From Ceratobasidium sp. AG-K (lineage: Eukaryota; Basidiomycota; Agaricomycetes; Cantharellales; Ceratobasidiaceae), in the NCBI GenBank assembly GCA_037039685.1, contig JAWNGF010000004.1, forward strand, positions 3,348,001 to 3,412,000: 64,000 nucleotides of DNA, read 5' to 3'. Positions 46,889 through 59,400 of this stretch are shown here, piece after piece (the first letter of the stretch is position 1; every line of letters starts with the position of its first letter). Both the position numbers and the translations under genes were made by a program. The notes under the pieces were generated by a model. The model had not been told where the DNA came from. It saw only the letters and a program-made list of their open reading frames with translations, and did not search any database.

Positions 46889-47386
46889 ATGCGACTCAAC
46901 AATCTTCTTCAGGCTCAAGGAAAGCTCAATTCACTATCTTGGAGGGAGTCCGCCGCTGGTATGTGGATTATCCGACTCGATATGAATACAACTCACATTG
47001 GTCGTTAAGGCCCTGCGCATGGCCCGGAATGGACAATTACAGCTGTACGTATTGTTCAAACAATCGACCATTTTATTGTTGCTTACTCCACTATCCTACC
47101 GTAGCTTAGTTAGTATTTTGTTGCGCTGGTGTGATATGGGTTGTATGCTAACAGCGCCACTCGGATTCCGTTCTCGATTCCAGTCAAGTAAGTGGTTTAG
47201 GGGTTGGTTACTTTACAATTGGCCTTACGAAAATGGTCCTCAGCAACGAAGAATACGGATGGGGTACACACAGGACAAAACAGGTAATTGATGGTGCTAC
47301 GTCCACGCGAAACAACTTGCTAACTTGAATTAAACTAGGGTGCGCGACATGAGGCCGCACGAATGGCCTTGGAGCATCTAGCGTAA
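46889..47386 (+). CDS. tiny single-domain dsRNA-binding protein
   Basis: A second stand-alone dsRBD gene. Exon 1 starts MRLNNLLQAQGKLNSLSWRE at 46889 and joins across a 50-nt intron (gtatgt to gttaag) as SAAG-PAHGPEWTITA, which is helix 1, the basic loop and strand 1 of the fold. The C-terminal exons read NEEYGWGTHRTKQ joined (intron 47284-47338) to GARHEAARMALEHLA and TAA. GARHEAARMALEHLA is the hallmark second helix of a dsRBD. The middle (47050-47240) needs at least one more small exon; YFVAL-SSKC-NEEYG works but is not certain. Total about 80 residues, so the protein is little more than the domain. It lacks the usual KK(A) pair, carrying TKQGARHEA instead. The role is unknown. Confidence 0.6.
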
Positions 47387-48025
47387 GCATACGAAGATGG
47401 TCAAGGATTTCCTCAAAAGTACTTATCATATGTGCCTGATAGCATGCTGGCTATGGTCGACGAATAACGCCTCGACTGCGTGAGCATTGGCAAAGAGTTG
47501 GGCCTCGGGGACGACCTTCGACACACAAGAGTCGGCCTCGTGGTTCTTGTATATACATATATATCCGTTTTCCCTTCTCTGTTGAAGCGCAAAACTTCCT
47601 CTTTATTCTCTGCACGCGCACACGATATAGTTTTCTTTTACCATAAGCCATTTCTTGTGTGCGGTCGAAGCGTGGAATGCGGGTATCATGCCCGTGGGCG
47701 CTAGGTTCCAGTATTTGCCGACGAAATCATGAAGTGCGAGGAGTGTGATGGCTCGAGGACATCTCTATAAATTAAGACAGTAAGAGAGAAGCCTGAGGTC
47801 TCGGAATTCAATACGCATACACCCACTTGCCGACCTAAAGTACATTCAGGGTCCTGATGAGGTAATGGACACGTTTGAGATCTGTTGTCTACTCCCACCA
47901 CGAACTGGTTGAATGCACCAGGCAGTCATTAGCGATAGCGAGGGAAGTTAGTCTGAAAAAGGTATTACTAGACATTAGCTTGTATATCTGCCGCTTATTG
48001 AGAGTGTAATTGAATAGTTTTAAAT
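47387..48025. other. intergenic region
   Basis: About 640 bp between two plus-strand genes. A TA-rich stretch (gtatatacatatatatccg) is at 47548. It probably carries the promoter of the golgin-like gene. No gene seen. Confidence 0.4.
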
Positions 48026-51000
48026 ATGTCTGATGCGTCGGTTGACGAAGATCGCGCCGCCAAGGCGGCACGCGCAAAAGCACTGGTGAAAGCTTTCGCT
48101 AAAGTTAATTCACTGTCTCATGTTACTATTGTAGCTGAAAAGTAGGCAAAAGAAGAAGGCCGGAGCAACTTCAGGATCTTCGGGCTCCCCTGCTGGTCTC
48201 TCATCATTAAGACACTCTACCCTTGCCTCTGCAAGCCAAGATGGCTCTTCCTATGCGCCGTCTGAAACTGCAGACGACAACCGAAGCGAGGCTAGTTTCA
48301 ATGTCAATCCACAAGTTCCAGAGTAAGCATCTAGGCTTTAGCATTATTTTGCGATCTAAGTACAGTACAATGGTAGCATCGCCAAACCGAACCAGCAACT
48401 GTTTCCTACGTCGCCGGCAGAGGAAGCCAAGCCCTCCTCAGTGTTCCAGCCCCCCGCTCTCACCAGTAGCTATGGTGATGCCAGTGGTTTATTCTCATCT
48501 AGTCAACCAGTTGCTGGATTCAAGTCGGCGTCATCGTTGTTTGGAGGTGACGAGGGCCCCATCCCGAGTCCTGGCTCTACTCTCGGCGAAATCGCGCTAG
48601 CACAATCTGAGCTCGAGAGAACTCGTGCGGAACTAGAAGATGTCCGCGCGCAGCTGCTGGATGCACAGAGCCGGGCGGAGTCCGGAAAAGCTGCAATCAA
48701 AGCCGCAGAAAATGCGGCTCGACGAGCAAGAGAGGAAACTATGGTTATGGAAGAAGGCGCCAAACGAACCACCGAAGAATTGCGCAAGGCCAGCTTACAG
48801 ATAGAAGAGATGCGAGAGGATCAACGAGCCGCGCGCGAAGATGCCAGTGCAGCATACGAAGCGGTGCGAGCCACTGAAACGAACAAGCGACAGATGGAGG
48901 AGGAGCTAGGGAAAATCAAGAATGAACTGGAGGTTTTGAAGAATGAGCTGGCGTCAGAACGAGATGCCGCCTCCAAAACGGTTGACGAACTCAAGGCAGA
49001 ACTGGAAGCCGCAAACTCCCTTAGCTCCCAACGCCAAAGTACTATATCGCTCCTCGTCGATGAAAAATCGAATCTCAGTAGTCAGCTTGCATATTTTGAA
49101 GGTTTAGAGGCTCGTGAGTGACTACTCAACTTCCATTCGTCTTGAAAAGTCTCAGGCTTGCTCTCACAGGTAGTCAAGACGCTGATCGTCAGGTGGAAGA
49201 GAGCCGTGCCTTAGCGGAAAAGCTAAATGCTCGGGTGACGGAGCTTGAAGCCAACCTCCGATCTGTAGTTTCTGTGTCAGAAGAACTGACCAACAAGGAG
49301 AGGGAGTCCAGCGATCGGGCTCGAGAGCTTGTAAGCACTACACGAAACTGCGCTGAGCTCAACTAGAACCTCAACGGAACTTTTACAGGAGCGTTTATCG
49401 AACCACTCTGCAAGGACAATATCGGACCTTCAGGCTGAGCTCAAGGATCAGCGTGCCCGTGTGCGAGAACTGGAGGAACAAATTCAGGCCGACGATCGTG
49501 TTGATGTGTTGGAGCGCCGACTCAAGAGCATGCAGGATCGCTCCGAGGAACTCGAAGAGAAGTTTAACAAAAGCAAACAGGTACGACCATCATTTGAACC
49601 AGGCGATTCTTCGCCTAATTTTATTCGCTGGCAGGCGGCCGCGAAGCTCAAGGCCGAGCGAGATTCCTTGGAATCGAAGTACAATGCTGCTGAAGAACGA
49701 TCACTAGAGTTTGAGCAAAAGTTGCTTAAGCTTCAAGCAGACTACGAATTCCTAACGACCGAGCATTCAGCTCTGAATGTCACCCGCGACTCCTTGGAGG
49801 CAGCTCAATCCGAGCTAAACACCCGTCTAGGGGACTTGGAAAGGCGACTTGAGCAAGCAGCCAAAGATGCTCAAGACGCGGACACGGCGCACAACGACGC
49901 CACACAGAAACTCAACGAAGCACTTGCGTTGGCGGCTCGTGGAGCTAGTACAGAGTCTGCAATGGCAGCTCTTCAGGCGGAGAACGAAGGACTGTTGGCG
50001 AATCTTGCAGAAATGCGCCCTAAAATTGTGGAGCTAACAGAGGCAAAACTTACGCTGGGCGAACTTGTCGAGGCACGCGACAAATCGGCGCGCGAATACG
50101 AGGCCCAGATCAAGGCACTCGAAAACGAACTTGCTGGACTGCATGCCCAGGCAGATGACTCTGGGAAACACAGGGCAGAGGCCAAGGCGCATGTATCGAG
50201 TCTCGAAGGGCAACTTGAACGTGAAAAGATTGCCTTAACCGAAGCATATACGGCATACGAGGAACTTCAAGCTCGCATGGCGCTCGTAGAACAAAAACTC
50301 ACGGAATCAGAATCGAGCAGGGCCGACCTAATGCAGCGTGTTGAAAAGGGTGAAGCTCGGGCAACTCAGTTGGACACAGACCTCGAACGGCGTGCGCGAG
50401 AAGTCACTTCGCTGCTTGAGGAGGTTGAGGCCCGCACTCGCGAGACTATCGAGCTGCGAAGTTTCTTGGAGAGGAGCCGCACGGACCTTGACACAGCGAA
50501 CGGCGAGGTTATAGCTCGCGAGGACGAACTCTCACGACTTCGTCTGAACGGATCTAAATCTCCTGCGCAGGGTACTACAACGTTGGCTGGGGAGACAATG
50601 GAGCTCGAGCTCTCCACTATGCGGTCTCGCATTCGTGCACTGGAGGCCGAAGCATTCGACGCACATGCACGAGAGCACAGTTTACAGCGGCAACTTGCGC
50701 AGCTCCAAGACGAAGCAAAATTGCCGAGTCCACGGACATTGTTGGGAGTAGAGGGAATGCGCCCAACGGGAGAAGCTCCGGGAAAACGAGGTCCATCCAC
50801 TGGGGATCCAGAAGACATGCGCAAGCGCCCGTGGAATGCAGGTGCCCTTACACCCAGCAACGCAGTGCGCTTGCACAAGCTCTCCGTCTTGGATGCATCC
50901 TTACCTCCAGAGACCCGGCACAAGCGCGCTGTGAGCTTGAACATGTTGCGTGCCCGCATCATTAGCGAAATGGCTAGCGGAGCGAGTGGAGTGTCACCTA

Positions 51001-51149
51001 ACATTCGCCTCACCAATGTGGGCGAGGAGTCATCGCTCCCACCGCACAGCCATGATGCGGTTGCTGGAACGAGCAATCTAGTGGGTGGTGATGATGAGGC
51101 GCATGTGTTTTGGTGTAGCGCTTGTGATGGAGAACTGGTCGTATTGTAA
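48026..51149 (+). CDS. golgin-like long coiled-coil protein
   Basis: Likely peripheral Golgi tether. It starts MSDASVDEDRAAKAARAKAL (exon 48026-48085) and joins to LKSRQKKKAGATSGSSG. The N-terminal pattern KAARAKALLK...QKKK is typical of GM130/BUG1-like fungal golgins. A Ser/Pro-rich linker (FQPPALTSSYGDASGLFSSS) follows, then about 600 residues of near-continuous heptad coiled coil, rich in Ala/Glu/Lys/Arg/Leu (for example LAQSELERTRAELEDVRAQL and LEQAAKDAQDADTAH). Short introns at about 49114-49171 and 49330-49388 interrupt it and one near 49580-49632 may be retained or spliced. The C-terminus (about 50800-51149) is not coiled coil: AVRLHKLSVLDASLPPETRH, VSLNMLRARIISEMA and the end HVFWCSACDGELVVL, with a CxxC pair. 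No transmembrane segment. The golgin assignment rests on architecture and the N-terminus. Confidence 0.65.
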
Positions 51150-52680
51150 CTCGAGGTTGACATGGTTGTATCTGCCTATTTCGGGGTCTCCTCTCTTCAT
51201 AGATTGTCTCATGTGTGACAGGCTTTTGTACCATAGCTTTGTTTTTATGACATCTACATTTGAGTTTCAGGAGAAGTGTGACCTGAATTCACCCGACTTG
51301 TTGATTGTTGCTTGGTTTTACTGATAACTGGTAAGCGCCGAATGCTCTTTCCAACGACCAACTTGCCAAAAAAAAAACTGACATGGTGGGTTATGTCTAT
51401 TACGTTAATCATCGTTTTACTGATGCTTTGCAGTCATCTGAGCTACGCTATACGGCAAATACCCAACTGGAACATCGTTGGTATCACTATAAGCACATTT
51501 ACGCGTCTTACTTACACTTCTATCTATAGTACACGCTCGGTACACTGGTACTGGTGAGCTTAAACGACGAAAACGTATCTCAATTCCTCTCACAGTATAA
51601 AATCACTTAGGACACGCGGATATAACGAAGTAGTAAGTTAAACGAGTAACCCAATGACTAATAACAACTCAGTGCTTTGACCGCTTCGCAGCGAGTGGCT
51701 GACACACCAGCACCGTGATACGTGTGCCTCGATCGTCGGCCACCCACCGCTAGCCACCTACTTGTCGATCGCGGATGGGGAGGCCACTGGGCGAGTTAGG
51801 TTTGAGATGATCGAGGTGAGCTCGGTGTTGGTGGTTCAACTCGACCCTGACACATTTTGCGACTATTCAGCGGATGTTGCAGCCATGTGGACCTCCCCCT
51901 CCGAAGGATGACGATTAACTGCATAGTCTTTTTACGGTTGTTTGGCGTATACTTGTGGTACAAACTTGGGTCGCAGTTGTCGCGCTGTACGTTTTCAACG
52001 ACTATATCGAATACGATTGCCATAGGCCTTTGTTCAAAATCATTTACAAGTGCTGCCACTCATGGTTTAATTTGCTTGATGCGCCAGTTTTTCTGCTATC
52101 GCGCTTTCTCGCTCCTTGACACGTCCACCTGCACTCCATTAAACTTAAAGCTTGGTCCCTTCCTGATCTGCTCGACTCGGGGATCAGCTCCGGTCCGCCT
52201 CTCGAACGCTCTGGGTTATCCGAATCTAGACTCTCTTTGAATATCCATTCGGTAGCTGTATTTGGAGGAGCTGTTTCGCTCAAGAGCGTTCTAGAAGCAT
52301 ACCTTCCGAGCCAAGCCTACGCTGCGAGTTAGCTTGAAGCGCTTGCGGCCGAGCGCTTCATCTCGATGACTTGACATTGTTATGGATGTCGTTTGACCCG
52401 ATAAGGTCTAGGGGTACGACAATACGATCAACCGCATGAAATGTATCCTTTGAGGTGCCGGAGCAGGCACCCTCGAGTGGTGTGGTGTAAATTTATGCGC
52501 TTAACCGGGTTTGTCTAGCAACGCAGTTCGACTCCATGCGTCTGTGTCCTCGAAATTCATGTATTTCAGTACTGATTGGCTTGTAGATTTCAGCATCAAA
52601 ACGATGGAATCAACTGGTTCGCGCATGCTGAATCATTTACATGGTATAGTACGTTGGCGGAATACCCGGATATGGGGAAA
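51150..52680. other. convergent intergenic region, no gene recognised
   Basis: About 1.5 kb between two genes that end toward each other. Open frames up to 127 codons (51857-52240, plus) read like random hydrophobic sequence. Nothing firm is seen. Confidence 0.4.
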
Positions 52681-54353
52681 TCATTCAGTAACTGCAGAAT
52701 CCGTTTTAATCCATCCACAGTCTCCACACATCCAGAAATCATGTGCAATTCCACGCCTCCCACAACTTCGGCAGTCCCAAGGACGTGGGGCAGTCAATGT
52801 TGTAGCATTGACTTTCCCTCGTGGGCTATTTCTGGAAGCCAATGATTGCCTATGGGTTGAAGGCCCAGAACTTGCGGGGGGCATTAAGGGGCGTGGCCCA
52901 TCGCACAGTGAACAAACCCGGGAGGCGGAAACATTCACGAGTGTACAAAGCTCACAGGTCCACGCACCATCCCGTACTTGCTCTAGGTTTGAACCCGACT
53001 GGTTAGGAGACGTTAGACGTTTTGGAGCCCAGTCCTCCCGCTTCTTGGGAAACTCGCAAGCTTTGCATTTCAGAGATTCGATTGAGTTTTGGAGCGTGCA
53101 TACAGCGCATGCCCATCGCTTACTTCGGATTTGAACCGGCTTCTGGAGTAAGGGGGAGTTGCACATTGCGCAGTTGGGTCCCGCAGGGCTTGTGGGATTG
53201 AGGTACGTGCACACCGAGCATTTCCGTTCGCGTTGTGAAGGCGAATGCTGAGAGTAACCTTTGTCCTGTGCACTAGATCTTGGCGATTCAACCGTAAATT
53301 CTTCACTTGAAGGCTGACGACGTAAGGTAGACAATCCTTCATTGGCTACCCTGGTAGTGGGGGTAGTGACCGAAGATTCCGCCAATGCGCTGCTCAATTG
53401 AAGCGCCTCTGCGAGGTCGGCATCCACGACCGTATCTGCAATGCTATCTGTAGCGGCACGAGCCGCTTCGCGATCGGCAAAAGGATGCGACGCAGCACAG
53501 AGCCACTCATCCAGACGCCGACGCTCCGCAGCCTAACGATTCGAACCCCCAAGTAACGACGGAAATGTAAGCTGAACCCATTGGCGTTAGAACTCGGACA
53601 CGCACCTCAGCGGCGAGCTCCTGCCTAGTCCTTCCACTCCAAGGGGACGCCTGAGGTCCACCTAGGCGTCTGTGTGAACTGAATGTCTCGGCTCTACGCC
53701 GTGCTTCAGCGGCCGCTAAAGCTTTCCTCTTGCCATCTGTGTCGAATTCCCCATCCCTTCTACTGCTCCACCATGAGTCGTCGCTCCCGCCCAACCTCTT
53801 TCCTGGCGCATGAAACCCTGTTCCTTGCCATCCGTTGATAACGAGTGAGTCATACTCATCCTCGAGCTTATTCAAAAATTCATAAAAGCGTTCATCGTGT
53901 GGACCATGAACATTGTGGGTGAGCTCGTGGAGCATAACGCGCACGAGCTGCTCTGTTGGATAGAATGTACCAGGACTTCGGGCGGGACGGAGCCGAACCA
54001 GGATCTTGTCTCCAGAGTCGACATCTACAGGGGGCGGAACAAGTAAAGAATGGTACCGACTAAGGGCACAATGTAAAAGACGTACTTAGTCCTATTGCAG
54101 CAACAAAGTTAACGTTGTTTGGGCCATCGCCGATCAGTCGATACGCAAATAAGATACATGGTTTATACACATGGAAACAGGACCCACCCAATAACCGTTC
54201 GTCATCAGGAAAGAACTCGGCGAACATTGGAAGGATCCAGCCGTGGCGTTTCATAATGGGATGCACTAGATCGGCTATGCATTTGAGGGTGTGTAGCGCT
54301 TCAGGGGCGCGGGGCTGATTAGCTAGGTGAGTGAAGGTCCGAACTAGAGACAT
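52681..54353 (-). CDS. WSS1: WSS1/SPRTN-type DNA-protein-crosslink metalloprotease
   Basis: DNA-dependent zinc protease with a WLM domain; family members cut proteins crosslinked to DNA. It is read from ATG 54353 (MSLVRTFTHLANQPRAPEAL). The WLM domain continues HPIMKRHGWILPMFAEFFPD and DERLLG, then after a long gap (intron or introns 54010-54200) DVDSGDKILVRLRPARS, and the active site VMLHELTHNVHGPHDERFYE, an HExxHxxxxxH zinc site with all ligands present. A second part has a Lys/Ala/Arg-rich helix. The C-terminus carries three RanBP2-type zinc fingers (CSVCTYLNPTSPAGPNCAMC; CAVCTLQNSIESLKCKAC; CELCTLVNVSASRVCSLC) and a fourth Cys4 module (CRSCGRRGIAHDFWMCGDC) just before the stop. No frame break is seen in the parts read. 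Start chosen as the first ATG in frame upstream of the WLM domain; an extra upstream exon is possible. Confidence 0.85.
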
Positions 54354-56489
54354 TAGCAAGTGTTTCAAGAGAGCTCAGAAGGTTGCTATTGTATTCAAGG
54401 TAGGTCGATATATCGTAGAAAAGGTAGATTTGAGAACTCGTCTAATTTGGTTGGACTCAAGTAAATATGTTGTCGGGGGTTACAGCTGGGCTGTACGCGA
54501 AGGTCACCAACGGAAAGTAAATCACAAATCCAGACCCTTGAGATTGGGAGAGTGTTTTCCAGTACGCAGTTAAGGTAGTTCCGAAGTGGAAGAAAGAGCG
54601 GAAATCGTGTAAGTGGAGGTATCGCGTAGACAATGATTGGTCGTGGCTAAGCTACAAAGGAATCACGACATGTGGCTATAAAAATACGCGTTCCCACACT
54701 AGGATTTAATTGGTGCTTTTATAAGCTGAACGACTAGTATGGTTCGAGAAACAGCGCAGGTTTCAAGATGTCCGATGCCGTACCAGCAGATTTAAGGTTG
54801 GGGGCAGCAACACCGAAGTGGATGACAGGGTGCACGTGATATGGAACACACCAATCGGGGTTTGTTTATACGTGTTTCGGGGAATGGACCTCATGTATTA
54901 TGAGTTGGGGTATGGTTGAAGCTTTATCCTTGCCTAGCAATCGGTTAGATGCTTTATGTGCTGTGAAAAATGATTGGAATTTTGCTGTGACTTTGACCAT
55001 CCATCGACAATTCGTAGCAATTAACAGACTGAAAGACGCTCTGCTACTTAATCCCCTGACGATATCGATGCAAGAGGGCTACATCATCTTGATATACAAC
55101 GAGAAACGGCAATATACAATTTGCTGTAAGCGTTGGGAGCCATATTCTCAACTACCATTCGGTTCAGATGACCGACTACGGCAGGAAAGACGATTTGCTC
55201 CCTAAAGCCACAGACTAACTTGCAGAATAACGTACGCCCTAGGATGAGACGTTCCATTGGTGCACGCAATCAGAGGCTACTATAATTGCCAAATTGATGA
55301 CGAAGGTACACGATGGCCTTTCCCACAAAATGCCCAAGATACAACATTCCATAAATGTATGCGCAGTTGAATTAATTTATCCGGCTCAAATCTAACATCT
55401 AATACGCCTTCACCTCGTTCAATATCTAATCAAGTCGTACTAGACTGCTGCGCGTGCTACGAGCACTGTACTCAACGAAGAACATCGATCCCGGCCCCGT
55501 GGCCCTCGACGTGACGTTGGAAGTTCGCATGTCCTGTGTCCCAGGTGGCCACGATGTTGAGAGACAAACTATTCCCTGAAAGGTTAATGCTATTTGTAGT
55601 ATATCTGCGTGGATAACGCCAGCTGTATGCGCCTTCAGAGCAACCACACGTGTAAATTGGAGAGTGTTAATGAAATCAGCATCTGGTCTGCCTCTCTGGC
55701 GTGCTTCTCATGAGCCGGTATTAGTGGTGCTAATGGTCATAGTTGATATGGACCACTATGCTTATCAAGTTTTCACAAGTTGGCTCACGACAGGCCAGGA
55801 AGGATAGGCGAAGGGTACAACAATTCACACTCCTGTCGGGTGTGTTGTGCTCAGCTACCGGGGCCGAGCCCGCTAAGATACCTTCCGTGGTATTCATCTG
55901 TCACCGTTACCATATGTCATGTCCCATGCCCCCTAAGGTGTCGGCGCAGCGGGACACACTATCCAAATGGAGCCGAATTGGCGGAGGAGCCAGGTACCCC
56001 TACGCAATTGACCTGCTCTTCCTTGTTGGGTATAGTAGTTGGGTTCAGCTTTTGTTGACCAATAGATGTGGGGACGATAATAGGATAACCCTCGTTTTTA
56101 TAGCTGATCCATATAGAACACATCCCTAGTCCCTAATTTAGTGGTCAATGCATAAATTCAGTAAATTATTTGGGTAAGTTTAGGCCTCAAGAGTTTGGTA
56201 TCACGTGAGAAATCTGTCATCAACACATAAGCGCTGGAGATTGGCCACGACGTCACCTTGAGGCGGGACATAGCGTGGCGACGACGACACGTAGCCGGCC
56301 GAACCTCAACATTGAGGGTTCATCGAACAATCAGTGAACTAACCACGTCTTTAAATTCATTCACATATTTACATCCAGCAGAAAGGCCTGCTTGTACTTT
56401 TATATTCTGCTCTGCGGTCGTGGTAAGTGATAGAAGGCTTCGCCCGGACATGTTTGAAAGCTAATTCGTCACTGCTCCTTGAAGCTACC
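54354..56489. other. divergent intergenic region, no gene recognised
   Basis: About 2.1 kb between the WSS1 and NVJ2-like start codons. Short open frames on both strands (for example 55743-56129) have no family resemblance. It should hold both promoters. The sequence is mildly AT-rich and without obvious repeats. Confidence 0.4.
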
Positions 56490-59400
56490 ATGACCTCCCT
56501 GCGCGCCCTTGTTGCCGCATACCTGCTCGGCGGGCTTACCTTTATCCCACTGCTCATTTGTGCTGGACTCTATGTTATCCTCTATGTCACTCCACCAATA
56601 GGTGATCCTGACCCCGCAAAACGAATCAAGAATGATTTGCAAGCATCATCCAACGATACTGCTTCGGAAGACGAGAAAGCTCCCCTCGAAACGCTGTCCC
56701 CAAGCCTTCCTCCACCTCGCCTCAAGCCATTACAAGGCTGGCTCGTTGCTCGGCGTACCTTCGAGGACTCACCATCGGATGCGACCTATATGGGAATGAT
56801 GCGCTCGTTTCTCGACTCTCGCTCCAAGGATCGACGTCCCCGCGATACGTACTATGCCGTCCTCAAGGGCACAGTTCTGTATCTCTACGAAGATGAGGCA
56901 ATGTCAGAATGTTTTGCCGCACTGGACGCGGGTGCTTACAACGTGGAAATCTGGCCGCATGATGGACTTCTCGATGGAGAACTATTCGCGAAGCGGAACT
57001 CGATTCGATTGAGCACCAAAGCTGCTAGCGCCAAGAATAGCCCAGGTGCCATGGCCAACGTATCCAAGGACATGAAGCTGGAGGAAGATGCCGAGTCGGT
57101 GGGAGAAGAGGCGAGCGAACGGAAGAAAGAAAAAGCGAACAAGATAGAGGCGATCTTGGCCGAGGAGCGCTCAAAGAAACGCAATGCGGCATTCGATCTG
57201 TCCCAGCCTTGGTATTTGTTCATCAAAAACAACTCGGACATGGAGGATTGGTATCTGGCTCTTGTCCAAGCGTCTTCTCCTCTTCCTGCCGGCGTGACAG
57301 ACCCGGCCGACCCTCTAGGCCCCGTGTTTAACAGTGACGACATGGCCCACCTCGTGGCTACACTGGATGCTCAGCCCGATGCCATTCCCACCCGCTGGCT
57401 AAACGCACTGTTAGGCCGCTTATTTTTCTCCGTCTACCGAACTGCCCGAGTCGAGGCGTACATTCTGGGCCGACTGGCGAGCAAGCTCTCAAAAGTCAAG
57501 CGCCCGGGGTTCCTCACTGCACTCAGTGTTCGCGAAGTTAGCGTTGGCTCTCGTCCACCAACCGTAGCCACCCCAATGCTTAAAGAGCTCACACGCTGGG
57601 GCGACGCTGCGCTAGAGCTCAAGTTCATGTTTGACGGGGAAATCAGGCTAACAATTGCCGCCACAGCGGAGGTTAGCCTTGGTACCCGATTCCGACCATA
57701 CGTGGTGCAGCTGGTACTGGCTGTTGTGGTCCGCAAAGTTGAAGGGAACGTACTCGTCAAGGTCAAGCGCCCACCGTCCAATAGGATATGGTATGCCTTT
57801 ACATCGATGCCCAAACTGGAAATCGACGTCCTCCCCGTTGTGAGCGATCGGGAGATCAAGTGGGGCGTGGTCCTAAAGCCCATTGAGACACAACTGAAGG
57901 AAATTGTGAGTAGTACTATTCATTACGACGGGATCCATCCGAACCACTCAACACTCTTCCTCCAAGATACGCGAATCGATTGTTATGCCAAACATGGACG
58001 ACATTCCCTTCTTCGAGTCCGGTGGCTATGAGCACCGCGGCGGTATTTGGCCAGATGCCGCTCGCCGGCAGTACTCTCCCGAAAACGATGATCCAGCCAC
58101 CGCGCCAAACCCAGCCATGGATGCTTCTCTATCTCCAGATACTTTGAGCAAAGGCTCCAGCTCCGCACCTCCTTCCGTCATGGGACTCGCTGCCGACCCC
58201 TCTCAATCCCAGTCTGCCACTGATTTGCCACCCATCTCCGAGTCCACCCCTACACTCCCGCTATCTCCTAAAACGAAAACATCGACTGTGACTGATGAAC
58301 CCAAGTCGACGTCCACCGATGGTCTCTTGCCGGCCGCGGGTAACACATGGAGTCGAACGCCGTCTCCTGTTGGCGCCAAGAATGATTCGACGGATGAGGC
58401 CCAGGAAAAGGTTTTGAATCGGGACACAGAGAAGGAAAAGGAAAAGGAGAAACCAGCGCCTACTCTGGAAGTCATGCCATCGAAACGAATGTCCTGGTTT
58501 TCCCGTACCCCCATATCTTTATCCCCGAGCCCCAGTCCCGTAGACACATCCCGAGGTCGTAGCGTGAATACCGCGCCAACTGGAACCAAATCCGTGGCGC
58601 CAAACGACCGCGCTCGCTCTACCCCTCGTTCCCCTGTGTTGTTGGAGGTTGAAGGAGACACCGAGCCAGATCGTTCTTTAGGCAGTCCTGTTCAGGTCAA
58701 TGCCCCCGTATCCGACGCTGATACCGCTAGTCGGACGCCGGCTCGAACCTACTCTCCGCCAAGATCCGAGTTGCCCACTCAAGATACCCTGTCTGACGAC
58801 CAGGGCGCTTCCCGCCCGTTCCCTGCTCCAACGGGTGGCGACGAACCTTTGCGCTCCACTACCCCAATCGTCACTGTTAATGGTACCCGTCGTGCTACCG
58901 TTTCTCATCACACCAGCCAATCAGCATCAGGCAATTTTTATAGCGGAGCCGTCTCCGACTCTAGCTCATCGTCGTTGCCGCCAGCCGAGTCTTCGCCTAC
59001 TGCTACATATTCCGATAGCGAGGTCGCCAAAGGGTCTATCTCTAGTACACCGATCGACGCATCAGCTTCGTCGGCCACTTCGAGCCTGCATACACCAAGT
59101 GATGCTGGGTTCGTGGGCTCGAGTGAGCTCGCGCGTACGTTTTCCAATAGCAGCACACACTCCCTCTCAGCCTCTCAAGCTACGTCATCGGACACTAATA
59201 CCGCTCCTAACTCAGCTTCCTTCCTGTCAACCTGGAAGACTCGAGCTGCAGACAAGCAAGTGCTGAGCAACACAGCCAAGGAAGCGATGAAGAAGTGGAG
59301 CGTCGGATGGAACAACTTGAAAAAGGGGGTTGAAGACGAGAGGGAGCGAAGGCGTGGTGGTGGAGTCAAGGGCGACGCTAGCGGTGTGGAAGATGAAGGT

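Noticed and set aside
51857..52240. 127-codon plus-strand open frame
   Set aside because: Random-looking Cys/Leu/Ser-rich translation and no introns or family; it lies between two convergent 3' ends.
55743..56129. 128-codon plus-strand open frame
   Set aside because: No recognisable motif and poor start context; more likely promoter DNA.
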